Assembly: GCF_022539665.2 (NCBI RefSeq)
Contig: NC_081334.1
Location: forward strand, 7,100,424 to 7,164,423
Reading direction: 5' to 3'
Length of the DNA: 64,000 nucleotides
Origin: Daphnia carinata
Taxonomy: Eukaryota > Arthropoda > Branchiopoda > Diplostraca > Daphniidae
The notes beneath the pieces are model-generated. The model had not been told where the DNA came from. It saw only the letters and a program-made list of their open reading frames with translations, and ran no database searches. Below are positions 47,745-57,569 of the stretch, one piece after another (within the stretch, counting starts at the first letter, position 1; each line of letters starts with the position of its first letter). The position numbers were made by a program, and so were the translations under genes.

Positions 47745-50072
47745 CTGCACCTAAAGGAAAACCGAGATTGCGAGAAAAAGGCGGAGTCAAAGGCAAAAAG
47801 CGTAGCGTACAATTCACGGTGGGCTCTATCATCGAGCGGTACGCCGTCAATGCTACTTGGAGAGACGGACCATGTCTCGAATGTACGTCTATTTACTAAA
47901 TTTCATTGTTGAATATTCAATTCATTTGGTTTTTTATTCGGGTCATAGGTATCTGCGTTGCCGAGCCAAACAGCCCGATTGCACGCACTAGTTGCACAGT
48001 GACCACTTGTACCGAACCTGTCGATGAGGATTACGCCATCAAAACGGAAGCAGTGCCAGATAGCTGTTGCCCGCGTGCCATCCGCACTGCTTGCCGGCAA
48101 GGATCCGATATCTACAAGGTAATTAATGTGTTAATCGTGACTTGGTTATGGTAGAACCCTCCAATTGCGACAAATTATGGAGAAAATAGTCGTAAATGAA
48201 CTTGAAATTCTTAGGTTGGAGAGACGTGGCCATCACCAAATGGAGATCCATGTCAAACGTACATCTGTTTAGAAATGTCGGACGGAACGATCGTGAAGCA
48301 ACTCCAAATTGAATCATGCCCCAGCTGCCCTGCTGTAAGCTTAATTACCGGTTCACTCATTTGCTATCGATAATATTTTTTTTTTTTTACCTTTGCATTT
48401 TTAATGAAGGGATGGGAGTACCAGGTATCGAATTCGTCTGTTTGCTGTGGAACTTGTCAGCAAGTCGCTTGCGTCGCTTCAGATGGTGTTCAACACCCGA
48501 TTGGATCAACGTGGAAGTCGGATTTGTGCACCCGCATCACCTGTGTATCAAGGGATAATGGGGTAATTTATTGTAATAAAAATTCAATTAAAAAGAAACA
48601 ATTGCAAACGTTATTTCTAGTTGCAAATGGAAAGCTTGCGAGAAAACTGCGATAAACCCACGGACGATGATAGACTATTGTACAAGTATGAGACCGTTCA
48701 ACCATCGGATCAGTGCTGTCCCATACATCGCAGAGTATCTTGCTTGCACGATGGCAAAGAATACCAGGTGGGTACGTTACATTGCGTTACCATCACCTCA
48801 TCTAAATTTGCCTTCCATATTTCCGAAATAGGTTAACGAAACGTGGGCAACGAACGATCAGTGCGTGACTATAATTTGCGCCCAACAAGCTGACGGCCAA
48901 GTTGCTCTTCAAGAAGTTATACTGTCGTGTCCTCCGCCATCAGATTGCCTCGAGGTAGTATCGGATGATAAATTTGATTTTCAAAAATGAATCTAATAAA
49001 TTAAACTGTTTCGTGAATTAAGGGTTACGAGCATGAACTTCCAGGCCCATTGGAATGCTGCGGTAAATGTGTGCAAGTCGCGTGCGTGTTGAACGGAACT
49101 CTGCATCCGATTGGATCAACTTGGAATCCGGATCCTTGCACGTTCTACTCGTGCGTCGGTAGCAGAGGTCACGTAAGTCACAAACTCATGTCCCCTATTT
49201 AAAACTTCACCTCGTCATAGTCAAATTAGTTTGCTAACGCTGGTTCGTAACCAATTAAAAGGGTCACGTGACTGAGGCGCAAGTGATGTGCGCCCCACTT
49301 GGCGATTGTCCCGAGAAAAATCGTGTCAAAAAACCGGACGAATGTTGTGCTACTTGCAACGCCACCGAATCCCAAAGTACGTTAGACGAAATCCAGTACC
49401 ATTTTTTTCCCCTTTAATTTAACGTTCATCACGCTTCTTGTGAAAAACAAAACGCAGAGAATTGCATGCCGGAAGAAGTACCACTTGAGAAAACGGTTGG
49501 TTACATCATCCATGATTCCGTGATGCACGGCAAGTGTGTTAACGCTGAACCTGTTCAAGGTCTAACCGAATGCGTAGGTCACTGCCAATCTAAAACGATT
49601 CACGAGCCCAGTAAGGAAAACTTTATCTAGTCCTTTTCACATAGAGCAAACCAGTTTATTTGATTTGGTCTACCGTGGTATAGATTCAATCGATCCAATC
49701 AGCAAATGTGAATGTTGTCAGCCTGAAGAAACTAAAGAGTTGAAAACTACATTAACCTGCGCCGACGGCAAGACTTGGGTTCAAGTTGTTCGTGTGCCGA
49801 CCTCGTGTACTTGTAACCCAGCTTGCACAGGATTGCTGCCCGATGATCAACAGCAAGCAACGGACAATCGGCCCGTCATTCAAGCCGAAAACTTGATGCT
49901 TGTCGATCAGCAAACGCAGAACGAAGACGAACAGCAAAATTTGCAATCGCTCACTCAACTAGTACAGAACCAACTGCGTGAAACAGATGAGGATGATTTG
50001 CAAATTTTGCAACAACAACGTCAAGGACGTGGTGACGCAATTGCACGGAGCGCTGGTGGTGGCCAAAAATGA
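20914..50072 (+). CDS. Hml: Hemolectin / hemocytin-type giant adhesive protein F
   Basis: Large secreted multidomain protein of the hemolectin/hemocytin family, which acts in haemolymph clotting and haemocyte aggregation in insects. I count 60 coding exons, all phases closing, about 4,492 aa (fly Hml is about 3,840). Order with rough residues: signal peptide; CBM14 102-158; CCP and two EGF units to 450; VWD-C8-TIL sets from 540, 910 and 1397; WxxW 1796; CBM14 1941; WxxW 2020 and 2305; two FA58C 2430-2765; LDLa about 2876; VWD-C8-TIL from 3061 and 3399; VWC series 3740-4290; cystine knot 4313-4405; Gln-rich tail with RGD. Key motifs: [27 protein letters not shown]. Exon details are in the segment entries. 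A 9.8-kb intron holds an antisense gene. Confidence 0.9.
23218..25373 (+). other. Hemolectin exons 8-15: first VWD-C8-TIL set and start of VWD2
   Basis: Exons 23218-23536, 23616-23770, 23834-23976, 24040-24202, 24317-24450, 24557-24722, 24798-25038, 25178-25373. VWD1 begins at [17 protein letters not shown] and contains [19 protein letters not shown]8 runs through [18 protein letters not shown] and [11 protein letters not shown] is [11 protein letters not shown] with [13 protein letters not shown]. Exon 15 opens VWD2 ([19 protein letters not shown]) and ends at the 9.8-kb intron. Confidence 0.85.
26094..31324 (-). CDS. KCTD-like BTB/T1-domain protein nested in hemolectin
   Basis: Three coding exons on the minus strand: 31324-31180, 29688-29534, 27203-26094; phases close, about 469 aa. 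Residues 1-115 form a T1/BTB domain of the KCTD type: [20 protein letters not shown], then [20 protein letters not shown] and VDVLLKELTFFGL. Such proteins make oligomers and often act as Cullin-3 adaptors or channel partners. The rest is Ser-rich with a nine-Gly run, a stretch [20 protein letters not shown], and no domain I can name. The second intron appears to use a GC donor (AAG|gcaagt at 29533). The start at 31324 is the first Met before the domain; noncoding 5' exons may lie further right. It is fully inside the 9.8-kb hemolectin intron, on the opposite strand. The exact KCTD subgroup is not clear. Confidence 0.72.
27204..29533 (-). other. Second intron of the KCTD-like gene
   Basis: About 2.3 kb of low-complexity, homopolymer-rich DNA between coding exons 2 and 3 of the nested gene. 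It includes T runs near 28097-28119 and 28598-28610, a C run near 28470 and a (GT)n tract near 29288. No further gene recognised. Confidence 0.5.
29689..31179 (-). other. First intron of the KCTD-like gene
   Basis: About 1.5 kb, rich in poly-T and poly-A tracts (T run 29690-29714, A run near 30279-30297, T run near 30727-30743). No additional gene is recognised on either strand. Confidence 0.5.
31325..35157. other. Region upstream of the KCTD-like gene, inside the hemolectin intron
   Basis: Should contain the promoter and any 5' UTR exons of the nested gene. Dominated by homopolymer tracts (for example T runs near 33390, 34030, 34080 and 34437) and short TTTA repeats near 31930. A minus-strand open frame at 32683-33228 has a non-repetitive stretch (around [20 protein letters not shown]) that might be an exon, without recognisable homology. 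Confidence 0.4.
35158..37470 (+). other. Hemolectin exons 16-24: rest of VWD2, C8, TIL
   Basis: Exons 35158-35356, 35422-35467, 35551-35593, 35754-35976, 36126-36296, 36521-36770, 36877-37030, 37152-37224, 37362-37470. VWD2 closes with [15 protein letters not shown]8: [39 protein letters not shown] and [13 protein letters not shown]. The 43-nt exon 18 ends at AAG|gcaagc, a GC donor. Exon 24 is a second TIL-like piece ([13 protein letters not shown]). Confidence 0.82.
35996..36026. repeat. (ATT)n microsatellite in a hemolectin intron
   Basis: About nine ATT/TTA units within intron 19. A second TTA tract lies at about 36783-36802 in intron 21. Confidence 0.85.
37602..39870 (+). other. Hemolectin exons 25-33: VWD3, C8, TIL
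   Basis: Exons 37602-37693, 37826-37917, 38056-38186, 38451-38571, 38765-38908, 39005-39123, 39293-39423, 39508-39627, 39711-39870. VWD3: [20 protein letters not shown], then [16 protein letters not shown]8: [22 protein letters not shown] is short ([22 protein letters not shown] after the join). The exon-26 donor reads CAG|gcacgt, and the exon-29 acceptor is preceded by A-rich rather than T-rich sequence. Confidence 0.78.
38669..38699. repeat. Long poly-T tract in a hemolectin intron
   Basis: About 30 consecutive T in intron 28, one of the longest homopolymers in the window. Similar runs occur at 38422-38448, 38026-38049, 37031-37051 and 25701-25726. Confidence 0.85.
39967..43802 (+). other. 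Hemolectin exons 34-39: WxxW domains, CBM14, twin FA58C
   Basis: Exons 39967-40192, 40279-40477, 40538-41382, 41468-42581, 42642-43076, 43170-43802. Three mucin-type WxxW domains ([30 protein letters not shown]), each ending in a DYxxRxxCxC motif. One CBM14 ([20 protein letters not shown]). A TIL-like unit ([14 protein letters not shown]). Two discoidin/FA58C domains ([11 protein letters not shown] to MRIEVFGC-type end; [17 protein letters not shown] to MDILGC), known in this family for lipid or carbohydrate binding. Then a TIL unit leading into an LDLa repeat. Confidence 0.85.
43907..47071 (+). other. Hemolectin exons 40-50: LDLa end, DYD repeat, VWD4 and VWD5 sets
   Basis: Exons 43907-43951, 44028-44377, 44442-44643, 44705-44835, 44902-45027, 45092-45300, 45366-45930, 45995-46076, 46145-46293, 46357-46638, 46699-47071. 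LDLa signature [23 protein letters not shown]4: [19 protein letters not shown] and [14 protein letters not shown]8-4 and TIL-4 in exon 46 ([17 protein letters not shown]). VWD5: [18 protein letters not shown] and [15 protein letters not shown]8-5 and TIL-5 in exon 50 ([30 protein letters not shown]). Confidence 0.85.
47139..50072 (+). other. Hemolectin exons 51-60: VWC repeats, Thr linker, cystine knot, RGD tail
   Basis: Exons 47139-47882, 47949-48118, 48215-48334, 48410-48562, 48621-48767, 48832-48954, 49023-49172, 49262-49376, 49458-49610, 49684-50072. A series of VWC-like repeats ([27 protein letters not shown]-type, [16 protein letters not shown]) is interrupted by about 14 Thr codons and a basic KGKKR site. 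The end is a CTCK cystine knot ([16 protein letters not shown] ... CECCQPEE), the usual dimerising C-terminus of the mucin/VWF group. A Gln/Asp-rich tail carries GRGDA before the stop TGA at 50070. AATAAA at 50334-50339. Confidence 0.83.
47698..47747 (+). repeat. Threonine (ACA/ACG) repeat in hemolectin
   Basis: About 14 consecutive Thr codons between VWC-like repeats, followed by Pro-Ala-Pro; probably an O-glycosylated mucin-like linker. Confidence 0.85.
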
Positions 50073-50523
50073 GGCGTAATCAGTGCTAACAAACGGACGA
50101 AGTTGTAAAATGTCTCCGTCTTTTTATTTTTTTCTCTTTTCGCTTTATGGCCTAATGTGATGCATAGCATATACGTACGGAATGTCGAAGTATTACTTCG
50201 TCCACTTTTGCTTTCTCTACCACGTTAGCAGTCGTTCCGTAATCTTATGAAACGGAACAACAGCGACAAGGATCGCATTAATTCAATTGACATGTCCACA
50301 TTATGTTTGACATCACTGCTATTATAACATTTGAATAAATCAAGACTTGTGATTTTATTCAGTGGCAATTTCAGACTTTAGGCAATGGCCGCCATTAATT
50401 AATTGTTATCAGCACGATAACATATTTTTATCCAATGCAGGTTTATTGAGTGCATTAAGATACATATTGCACTTCATGATTAAAAAATCTAAAAGAAAAG
50501 CGATGGCGACACTCGGTGGATTA
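50073..50523. other. Convergent 3' region, hemolectin and GH16 glucanase
   Basis: Holds the hemolectin 3' UTR with AATAAA at 50334-50339 and the glucanase 3' UTR; TTTATT at 50442-50447 reads AATAAA on the minus strand. No other gene is visible. Confidence 0.65.
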
Positions 50524-52243
50524 TTACAAAGCCCAGACTCTGACGTAGTCGACTTGGATGGCGGCATCTTCTCCGGCAGCTTGCCATGTTGGATACCAAC
50601 CGTCACGTCCATTCCAGAAATCACGGAGGGCCTTGTTTTAATTTTAAAATTTTGGTTAGGTAACAACCAATTTTTATTTGAAATAATTTTTGAAAGGAGG
50701 CTGTGTGCAAAATGTTTTGACAACTTACGTCGGGCGAGGTATTAGACCACGGCTTAGGAGCACTTTGTTCATTGACAGCGTCATCCGGGAAGAAACCATT
50801 GGTACCACCAACAGCCAAGTTGATAATCAAGTAAAACTATAATCGTATGAAACGCAAAAACGGTAAAGTTTTTGAATGTGAAACGCTGTTTTATCGGAAT
50901 TATGAATGAGTAACCTCTTCATCGAAAGGAGCCATTTTGGAAGCGAATCGCCATGGGTTCTCAATAGTAGTTGGGAAAGCCCCGGTGGACGTACCGAGTT
51001 CCCAGAAGCCACCAGCACCAGGAGTGACACGTCCAGTTTCAACATCATCGATGCTAAACTTCAAATAATCTAAAAGAAATGTAATATTAGTCCCTTTGTT
51101 ATAGGACGTCCAAGTTACAAGACGTTACCTGGTGTCCATTCCAGTTGGTAACGATGGAAATTGGTATTGTAGCCTGGAGCGGTATTCTTAGTCCAGGCAG
51201 TGTTACTATACCCGTTGTAAGGCCAATAGGGACCCCTATTTATAGTTTTCGAATTATCATCAAATTGATCTAAGAGTCACAGTTATCCTAGTCTACCAAT
51301 GAAGTGTTTGACCGGCTTGCTCTGTGCCGATGTTGACACCATTTTGCGTTAAACGAACGTTGCCTCTTGATTCGACCAAATCGATTTCTCCTGAAGCTGG
51401 CCATGTTCCATAGGCATTGTATCTAGGCAAAAGCCAGATGGCTGCAATGTGAAGGAAAGTGAGTTATAAAAATGATCTTAAAGATTTGATGTTTAATAAT
51501 AAGATATTATTCTAGAACTTCAAAGGCAGCGCGTACCAGGCCACAGCCAATCTCCAGTCGGCATCTTCGCACGTACTTCGACGCGGCCATACTTGAAAGA
51601 GAAAGAGTTAACTGTACGAATTCGTGCGGCCATGGCGGGATTGATAACATTGCCTCCGCCTCGTTGGCAACCATAGTATGATGGATTGGTGCACCTTGAG
51701 TTTCATAATGACAAGTTTGATAACCAACGATTTACAAAAAGAACTTAAAGTGAGTCTTACTCATCAGCAGGAGAACCGCCATTCAAATCAAGCGTACCGG
51801 TGGTTACGAAACCTGCTCCGTAACGATCTTCGGTCAAGGTGGGTTTGATGTGGAGGATACTATCCTTGGTGAAGCTGTTGGTACGCGAGTTGTCGTAAAC
51901 TTGAAATTCCCAATTCTGATAATAATAAAATTTATTTTAATTTTAAAAATTTATATTAGAAGAAATAATTTTGATTTACCCCGCCACCAGACATAGTTTT
52001 CTCATGTTGCCAGACAGAAAAGTCCAACTTGTCAAAATTATCTTCGAAAACTAAAGAACCAGGTGCTGCTGGAACACCGTTGACAGTAGTCTGGCCTGAG
52101 AAAAAACGGGCAAAACGGTTACTATGGGGAAATTTTGAACAACAACAAAGTAAACATTATATAAGGCACTACAGTTATATACACCTACCGTAAGCTGACC
52201 CGATAAGGGCCCATGCGACCAGGACGACAGCAAGCAACTTCAT
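50524..52243 (-). CDS. GH16 endo-beta-1,3-glucanase (laminarinase type)
   Basis: Secreted glycoside hydrolase family 16 enzyme hydrolysing beta-1,3-glucans of algae or fungi. Nine exons on the minus strand: 52243-52189, 52095-51980, 51915-51761, 51694-51537, 51441-51297, 51235-51129, 51069-50915, 50836-50729, 50631-50524; phases close, about 368 aa. Signal peptide MKLLAVVLVAWALIGSAYG. The catalytic stretch WPASGEIDLVESRGN has the ExDxxE pair of acids, so it should be active, unlike the related GNBP/betaGRP recognition proteins that have lost them. Other marks: DWLWPAIWLLPRYNAYG, LHWGPYWPYNGY, NLAVGGTNGFFPD, and IQVDYVRVWAL at the end. There is no N-terminal CBM39, so digestion is more likely than immune sensing, though both are possible. 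A TATATAA sits about 50 nt upstream of the start codon. Confidence 0.92.
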
Positions 52244-53599
52244 GGTGGCGTGAAGAATTCTGAATGCACAATTACACAATTTCGTCAGGCATTATATAGT
52301 AATGCTGCAGCAATACACATGCTTGTATAATTGTCGTATCTCAAAAAACCCAAAAAACGTCTTTGACAGCGAGATAAATTATGGTTCGTAATCTGGTAAC
52401 AGAGTGCAACTTTCACATCTTTCTTTGACCGCCAAATGTGGTTCCAAAATGATAACGCAAAATGTTGAAGCTTTTTACAAGGCTAATTTCGTTGTTGGTG
52501 CGAACTGAAATCCACAGTTCAACATCTTTATTGCCAAGTGATTGTAAATAGGGTAAGGCAATACGATAAAACAATATTAGATGTTAAGGCCGGCCGTTTT
52601 ATTTCCAATAGTTGATTTTCTTGTTCGAAAAGGGGAGCAACGAGCTTTTCTGATTACTGTCATAATAGCTCATTCATAGCGGAACACCCATCCATACGTT
52701 ACATAGCAGTCAATCAATGTTTTCACATTTGTCCTCAAACAAATCAAGGCGCCATCTTATATTCTAATCGAAGTTGGACATGTGTACTGCAAGCTGGCAG
52801 TACGCAGGAGGTTGGAATACAAATATTTCGGGCACAGTTTGTATGGCTGATAAGATAATGGATAATGTGACCCTTAACGTTATGCGCAGTTGTTGTTCTG
52901 GGAGACTTATGACAAGTGATGATGGCAATATGGTGACTACGAACTATACACATCCTAGACTAGAGAGCACACGCGAGCGTTCAGGGGTTTTCTTCGAATG
53001 GAATGATGGACTACAGAGACCTGGTCCCTATGCGTCCCAATTTTGCACAGGTGACAGAAGTGTAAAATACTTAAAAACTTTCTCGTTAAATTTCGATAAA
53101 CTAACATTTATTCTACATGGATTTCTAAATCATTCACCATTTTTTTTTGTGTTATCTTTTCCTGTACAATCCGGCCTTTTCGAAGGAACAAGTCTTATGA
53201 TTTACGGTGTATGGGTGGAAACTAGAAAGTGGAAATGGAAACATTGCGAAAGCGAAACAAACAATGATGCAAACGATCCATGGCCGGTGCTAGAACAACC
53301 TCATAAATCTAGTCACTATGATAATACCGACCCAGTAGGGCAGCAGGTCAGCGGAGGGAACTGATGCATTTTGGTTTCTAGCTTAGACGGTCTTGTGGAA
53401 TCTGAATTTCTTTATCAAGGCTTTGGCTCAAGGTCAGAAGAGTTCACCATTTGTTATTTAGCCTTGAAACATCTTCTATGCATCAATTGTCAATGTCTTC
53501 AATCTAACTAGTGGTTCAAGAAAGACAGTAGCTCTGTTGCTGGTGCTCTTTAATTTTTATTTCACGCGTTGTCTTTGCAAAACAAAAAGACGACGTGCA
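52244..53599. other. Divergent region between GH16 and SOAT genes
   Basis: Contains both promoters. A plus-strand open frame at 52774-53364 (196 codons) has no recognisable family, no signal peptide and no codon pattern I trust. It may be 5' UTR of the acyltransferase gene, an unannotated small gene or chance. Confidence 0.4.
52292..52298 (-). promoter_or_regulatory. TATA box of the GH16 gene
   Basis: TATATAA on the minus strand (TTATATA on +), about 50 nt upstream of the start codon at 52243, leaving a short 5' UTR of about 20-25 nt if transcription starts about 30 nt after it. Confidence 0.6.
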
Positions 53600-56032
53600 A
53601 TGGAAGCAGCGGACGAAAATTTCAACGCCTCCTCACAAGAATGCCTGAGATTGAGAAAACCCACCACAATTCCTAGCAGGGAGCAGATAGAAACTATTGA
53701 GAAGAGAAAAAGGATGGATTCCCCAGACATAACTACACAAGAGGATGATGATAACAGTCTGGAAAATGCAGCTGTTATCCAACAGATTGCTTTAACAAGA
53801 GTTAAGCACCATGCTGAGGTAGACTTGTGTTTTTTTTTAATGTTACCATACAGTGTTTTTGTCATGTGATGGCAATTCTGTCTTTTAATTGTAATTTGAT
53901 CAGGTACTCAAGAAAGAGCTGATTGAACAAATGGATATTCAACTCTCGTCAATCATGGAAGAATATGTAGCTGGTATTGAATCTGTGAGAGTACCACAGA
54001 AGTACCGGTCTTTTCTTGGTGATGACCAGTCAAGAGAAGAAAGAAAAAAAAGGAAACTACCATGTGGATCCCTTCCTGAGAAAGAATTCATAGCAAGACA
54101 TTCTTTGCTTACCGATCTATTTGAGATCAATCACATCCAAACTATATACCACATTTTCATAGCTATTCTCATACTCCTTTTTATGAACACTGTGGTTGAA
54201 GATATTTTTGACAAAGGCCGCATTGATTTAGAGTTTGCACTCATCCTATGGGCTTTTGGGGACTTCCAAACTGTTCTCGTAACTTGGGTAAGCAGGATTA
54301 AGCTAACAGATTTTTGTTTTTATTGAATTGAATTTTTATTTAAATTGAATTAACTAATACGTTGTTTCAAATTCAGGTTGGAATGATGTTCTTTAGCTTA
54401 ATAGTTGTCTACCCAGCTTTCCACTATTGGTCACATAAACGTTTGACTATCGTTGACAAATCTAAACGATTGGCGTGGGATTACTTCTGGTTTGCCTGTT
54501 ATATTGCCTATATGGGTATGTTTCGAAACCTCTGTATCATGCGGTCGTTTTATCGTTTTCAACATGCATCCGCTCTAGTTTCTAAATATTCCATTTCAAA
54601 ATTTACCGCGGTTTTCTTTACAGGTGCTGCTATCTGGGTCCCGCTCACGGAAATACTAGCTCATAAGCTTCCCCCCGCATCGGCTACTACGCTCTTGATG
54701 GAACAAGTCCGCTTGCTAATGAAGACGCATGCCTTCGTCCGTTCAAATATGGCGATAGCGCTTGCTTACGACAACCAACAGTACAGTAAACCCCAGGGGT
54801 CGGTTGACATTAAAGAGGATAGCAATCAGGCCCCTTGTCCAGATTTTTCCAAATATCTTTACTTCATGTTTGCGCCAACGCTCGTTTATCGAAACCGCTA
54901 TCCTAGGTAAGCTAATATTTAAAAAATCAGTAAGGGTAATACGTTAACGTCACAGTTCTATAGAACACGTTCAATTCGTTGGAAATGGGTTTTCTTCAAT
55001 TTTCTGCAAGTAGTCGGTGTTTTATTCTACCTTTATTTCATCTTCGTCCGATTCTGCGTTCCGGTATGAAACGGTGGTTTAACTGATACCAGTATTATAG
55101 TTTTCTTTTCAAAACATTTGTCATATTATTTTATTTTGCTTTTTAAAAATTGATCTTTAGGTTTTCCGTCAAATAGGACATGAACCAATGTCGGGGAAAG
55201 CCCTGGTATTGGCCGTTTTTGGGTGCATGTTACCCGGAACACTGGTCTTGCTCTGCGGATTTTTTTGTTTGCTTCATGCGTGGCTCAACGCGTTTGCCGA
55301 AATGCTTCGTTTCGCCGATCGCATGTTTTATCAAGTAAGTCCTACGCTGGCCCCTCGCCAAATAAATCTTTGATCTATGGTCATTTGCTCTATAGGATTG
55401 GTGGAATTCTTCTTCTTATGCCACATACTACCGTACCTGGAACGTCGTTGTCCATGATTGGCTCTATACGTACGTCTATAAGGACCTTTACGAGGTTTTA
55501 GGACGACGTAATCGAGTTATTCCCACATTGGTCGTTTTTCTCATTTCGTCCATCGTCCACGAGTACATCATCACTTTTACTTTCCACTGTTTTTATCCGG
55601 TTTTACTCCTGATGTTTGGCGGCTTTGGCAGTAAGTATTCTATTACAGAGAGATTTTTTGTTGTTTTGTTTTAATATACTATTTTTCACTTTGTCTAGTG
55701 CTCTTTTCTTTCGTTACTAACGTTGATCGGCGCCTGGGTAATATATTCATGTGGCTTACACTGTTCATAGGAACTGGCTTGTGTATGTCACTTTACAGGT
55801 ACGATCAAGTTTTGACTTAGCTCATATGATGAGATGATCTATCATATTACTTGAATTTTCAGTATGGAGTGGTATGCGCGAATTAACTGTCCGCCGTCTT
55901 TCGTAAGTACAGTCAAACCTTTTCAAGTCATGAGTTTCGATGTTAAATTCATTTTTACCTTGACATTAGGAGGGATTTATGGAAATTCTAATTCCACGGT
56001 CATGGACATGTCTGGCGAATGGGAACATCTAA
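53600..56032 (+). CDS. SOAT: Sterol O-acyltransferase (ACAT/SOAT, MBOAT family)
   Basis: ER membrane enzyme that transfers a fatty acyl group from acyl-CoA to sterol, storing it as sterol ester. Ten exons: 53600-53818, 53904-54287, 54377-54515, 54624-54906, 54964-55063, 55161-55334, 55396-55630, 55699-55798, 55863-55902, 55970-56032; phases close, about 578 aa, near the family length. A charged cytosolic N-terminus of about 150 aa is followed by many hydrophobic segments. Signatures: FYQDWWN (SOAT/DGAT FYxDWWN), the putative catalytic His in [11 protein letters not shown], and [11 protein letters not shown] followed by PRSWTC at the C-terminus. The start at 53600 ([11 protein letters not shown]) was chosen as the first Met of the conserved part; an in-frame Met at 53537 is an alternative. 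AATAAA at 56474-56479. Arthropods lack sterol synthesis, so this handles dietary sterol. It could be split by isoform, but SOAT identity rather than DGAT1 is likely. Confidence 0.88.
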
Positions 56033-57566
56033 AGTGTATCGATTTTCCGGTTTTATCGTTGCATTGGTTGTCTTTCTGTGCTCGGGTATTTTATATCAAG
56101 ATTACGCCGCCGAAAGTTCCATTTGCCAAAACTTTCGTCGTTAAACCCTCCGTTTGGAAATTAGGTTATTAATGGCTAGATTATTGCGTAAAGTTCTTAG
56201 CTTCCACGCATTTGATCACAAAACTAAGGTTAGCCTATTTTTATGGTTTTCAATATCCGTGTTTATCGTCTGTGTCCACGGCGACTATTCCTCTCCAAAA
56301 TGTCTTGATCGCCCCATGGCCAGAAATTTGAATGTGCCAAGTGATCTGTCGTAAACGTATTTGTTGTCTTCCAGTTTATCACACTTCTGATCTTCATGAA
56401 AACATACTTTGCACTCATTGTCTTATCGATTTTGGCTGATGGATGACGGAAATTTGATACAAAGCATTGTTGAAATAAACTGTGATTTAGACTCCTTGTT
56501 AAGCTTGAAAATTCGCATAGGAACGGCTGAATGTTAAAAAACATCCGGAAACAGATGGTTGACGAAGAAAGTGCGGGAAAAACGTATCGGTATAATGGAA
56601 AGTGGGCGGAGTTTAACATTTCCCTCTCTCTACCTACAGCTTGCACACGTTGCCGCTGTAGAATATGAGCGCCACTAGCCGTCGCGCCTCCATTTTGTCG
56701 AAACCTTTGTTATTTACTGGTTAGAGATTGTACTAGTACGTACGGATGAGTGTGTGGCTTCTAAACGTCTGAAGGTGCCTAGCCCAAAGTGACGAGGCCC
56801 GTCGCCACAGCCGAATGTAACGATTTTTTGAGAACAAAAAGTTTCCTGTTCGAAACAATTGTCGAATCCATCAGTGTTATCTAGCCAGTGGATAAAAAAA
56901 CAGGGCTTGCTACGCTGGAGAAATTATTTGTTTCAAGTTTATTCGTCTAGTTCAGTGTAAGTCTTCGATTGGGGCGAAAAGATGGTCAACTTTTTCATCT
57001 CATTAAGGGGTTTAAAAATCTCTTGCCTTCACTCATTTTGATACTAGGATATCCCATACGTTTCACCGAGTGATGCCATATCCATATTCCATGTCTTTAC
57101 CGAAGCCTACAGCTAAAAATTGCGATTTTGTGTGTGTGTTGGGCTGAAAATGGCGCCCGTCGGGTTCTGTTAAAACTAGTAGGGACCATCGACGTGTGTG
57201 TGTGTATGTGTCTCTCGTCTCGGTGTGTATGGTGGTGTGTGTGTTGTTGGGAATTTTTACGCCAGTCTTCTTGCTGTAAAATTCTCGTCCCGTGCCAAGG
57301 TCATTCCATCGGTGTATATGTGTTTCGCAAAAAAAAAAGTGGAATTCTAAGAGGGAGAGTAAAGTAATAAGCCCTTTGGTGACAAGTATTTGGGTGGGAA
57401 CAAGGAATTGAACCGGTTTTTTCTTGTCAGTTCCAAGAATTCCGTTTTTAAAAAGGAAAAAAAGCCATTGTAATAGATATTTAGCTTTCCCTAACAATTG
57501 CCCGGTTTTGGTGATGGACATGTGTCTAATGAAAAGCAATCTATAACGTTTGACGTAATTTTTCAG
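56033..57566. other. Region between SOAT and KAT6, with probable KAT6 5' UTR exon
   Basis: The first part is the SOAT 3' UTR. Around 56660-56956 a GC-richer stretch ends in TTCAGT|gtaagt (donor at 56957), which fits a noncoding first exon of the downstream gene, whose coding exon begins after tttttcag at 57566. GT-rich microsatellites lie at about 57130-57245. Confidence 0.5.
57128..57245. repeat. GT-rich microsatellite cluster
   Basis: Three short (GT)n tracts (near 57130, 57195 and 57235) in the presumed first intron of the KAT6 gene. Confidence 0.75.
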
Positions 57567-57569
57567 GCG

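Noticed and set aside
47668-47850. Minus-strand Val-rich frame
   Set aside because: Antisense of the ACA/ACG Thr repeat of hemolectin.
20914-50072. Treating hemolectin as several separate genes (breaks at the 9.8-kb intron or at 40 kb)
   Set aside because: All 60 exons keep phase across these points, and the large intron falls inside a VWD domain that is complete only when joined.
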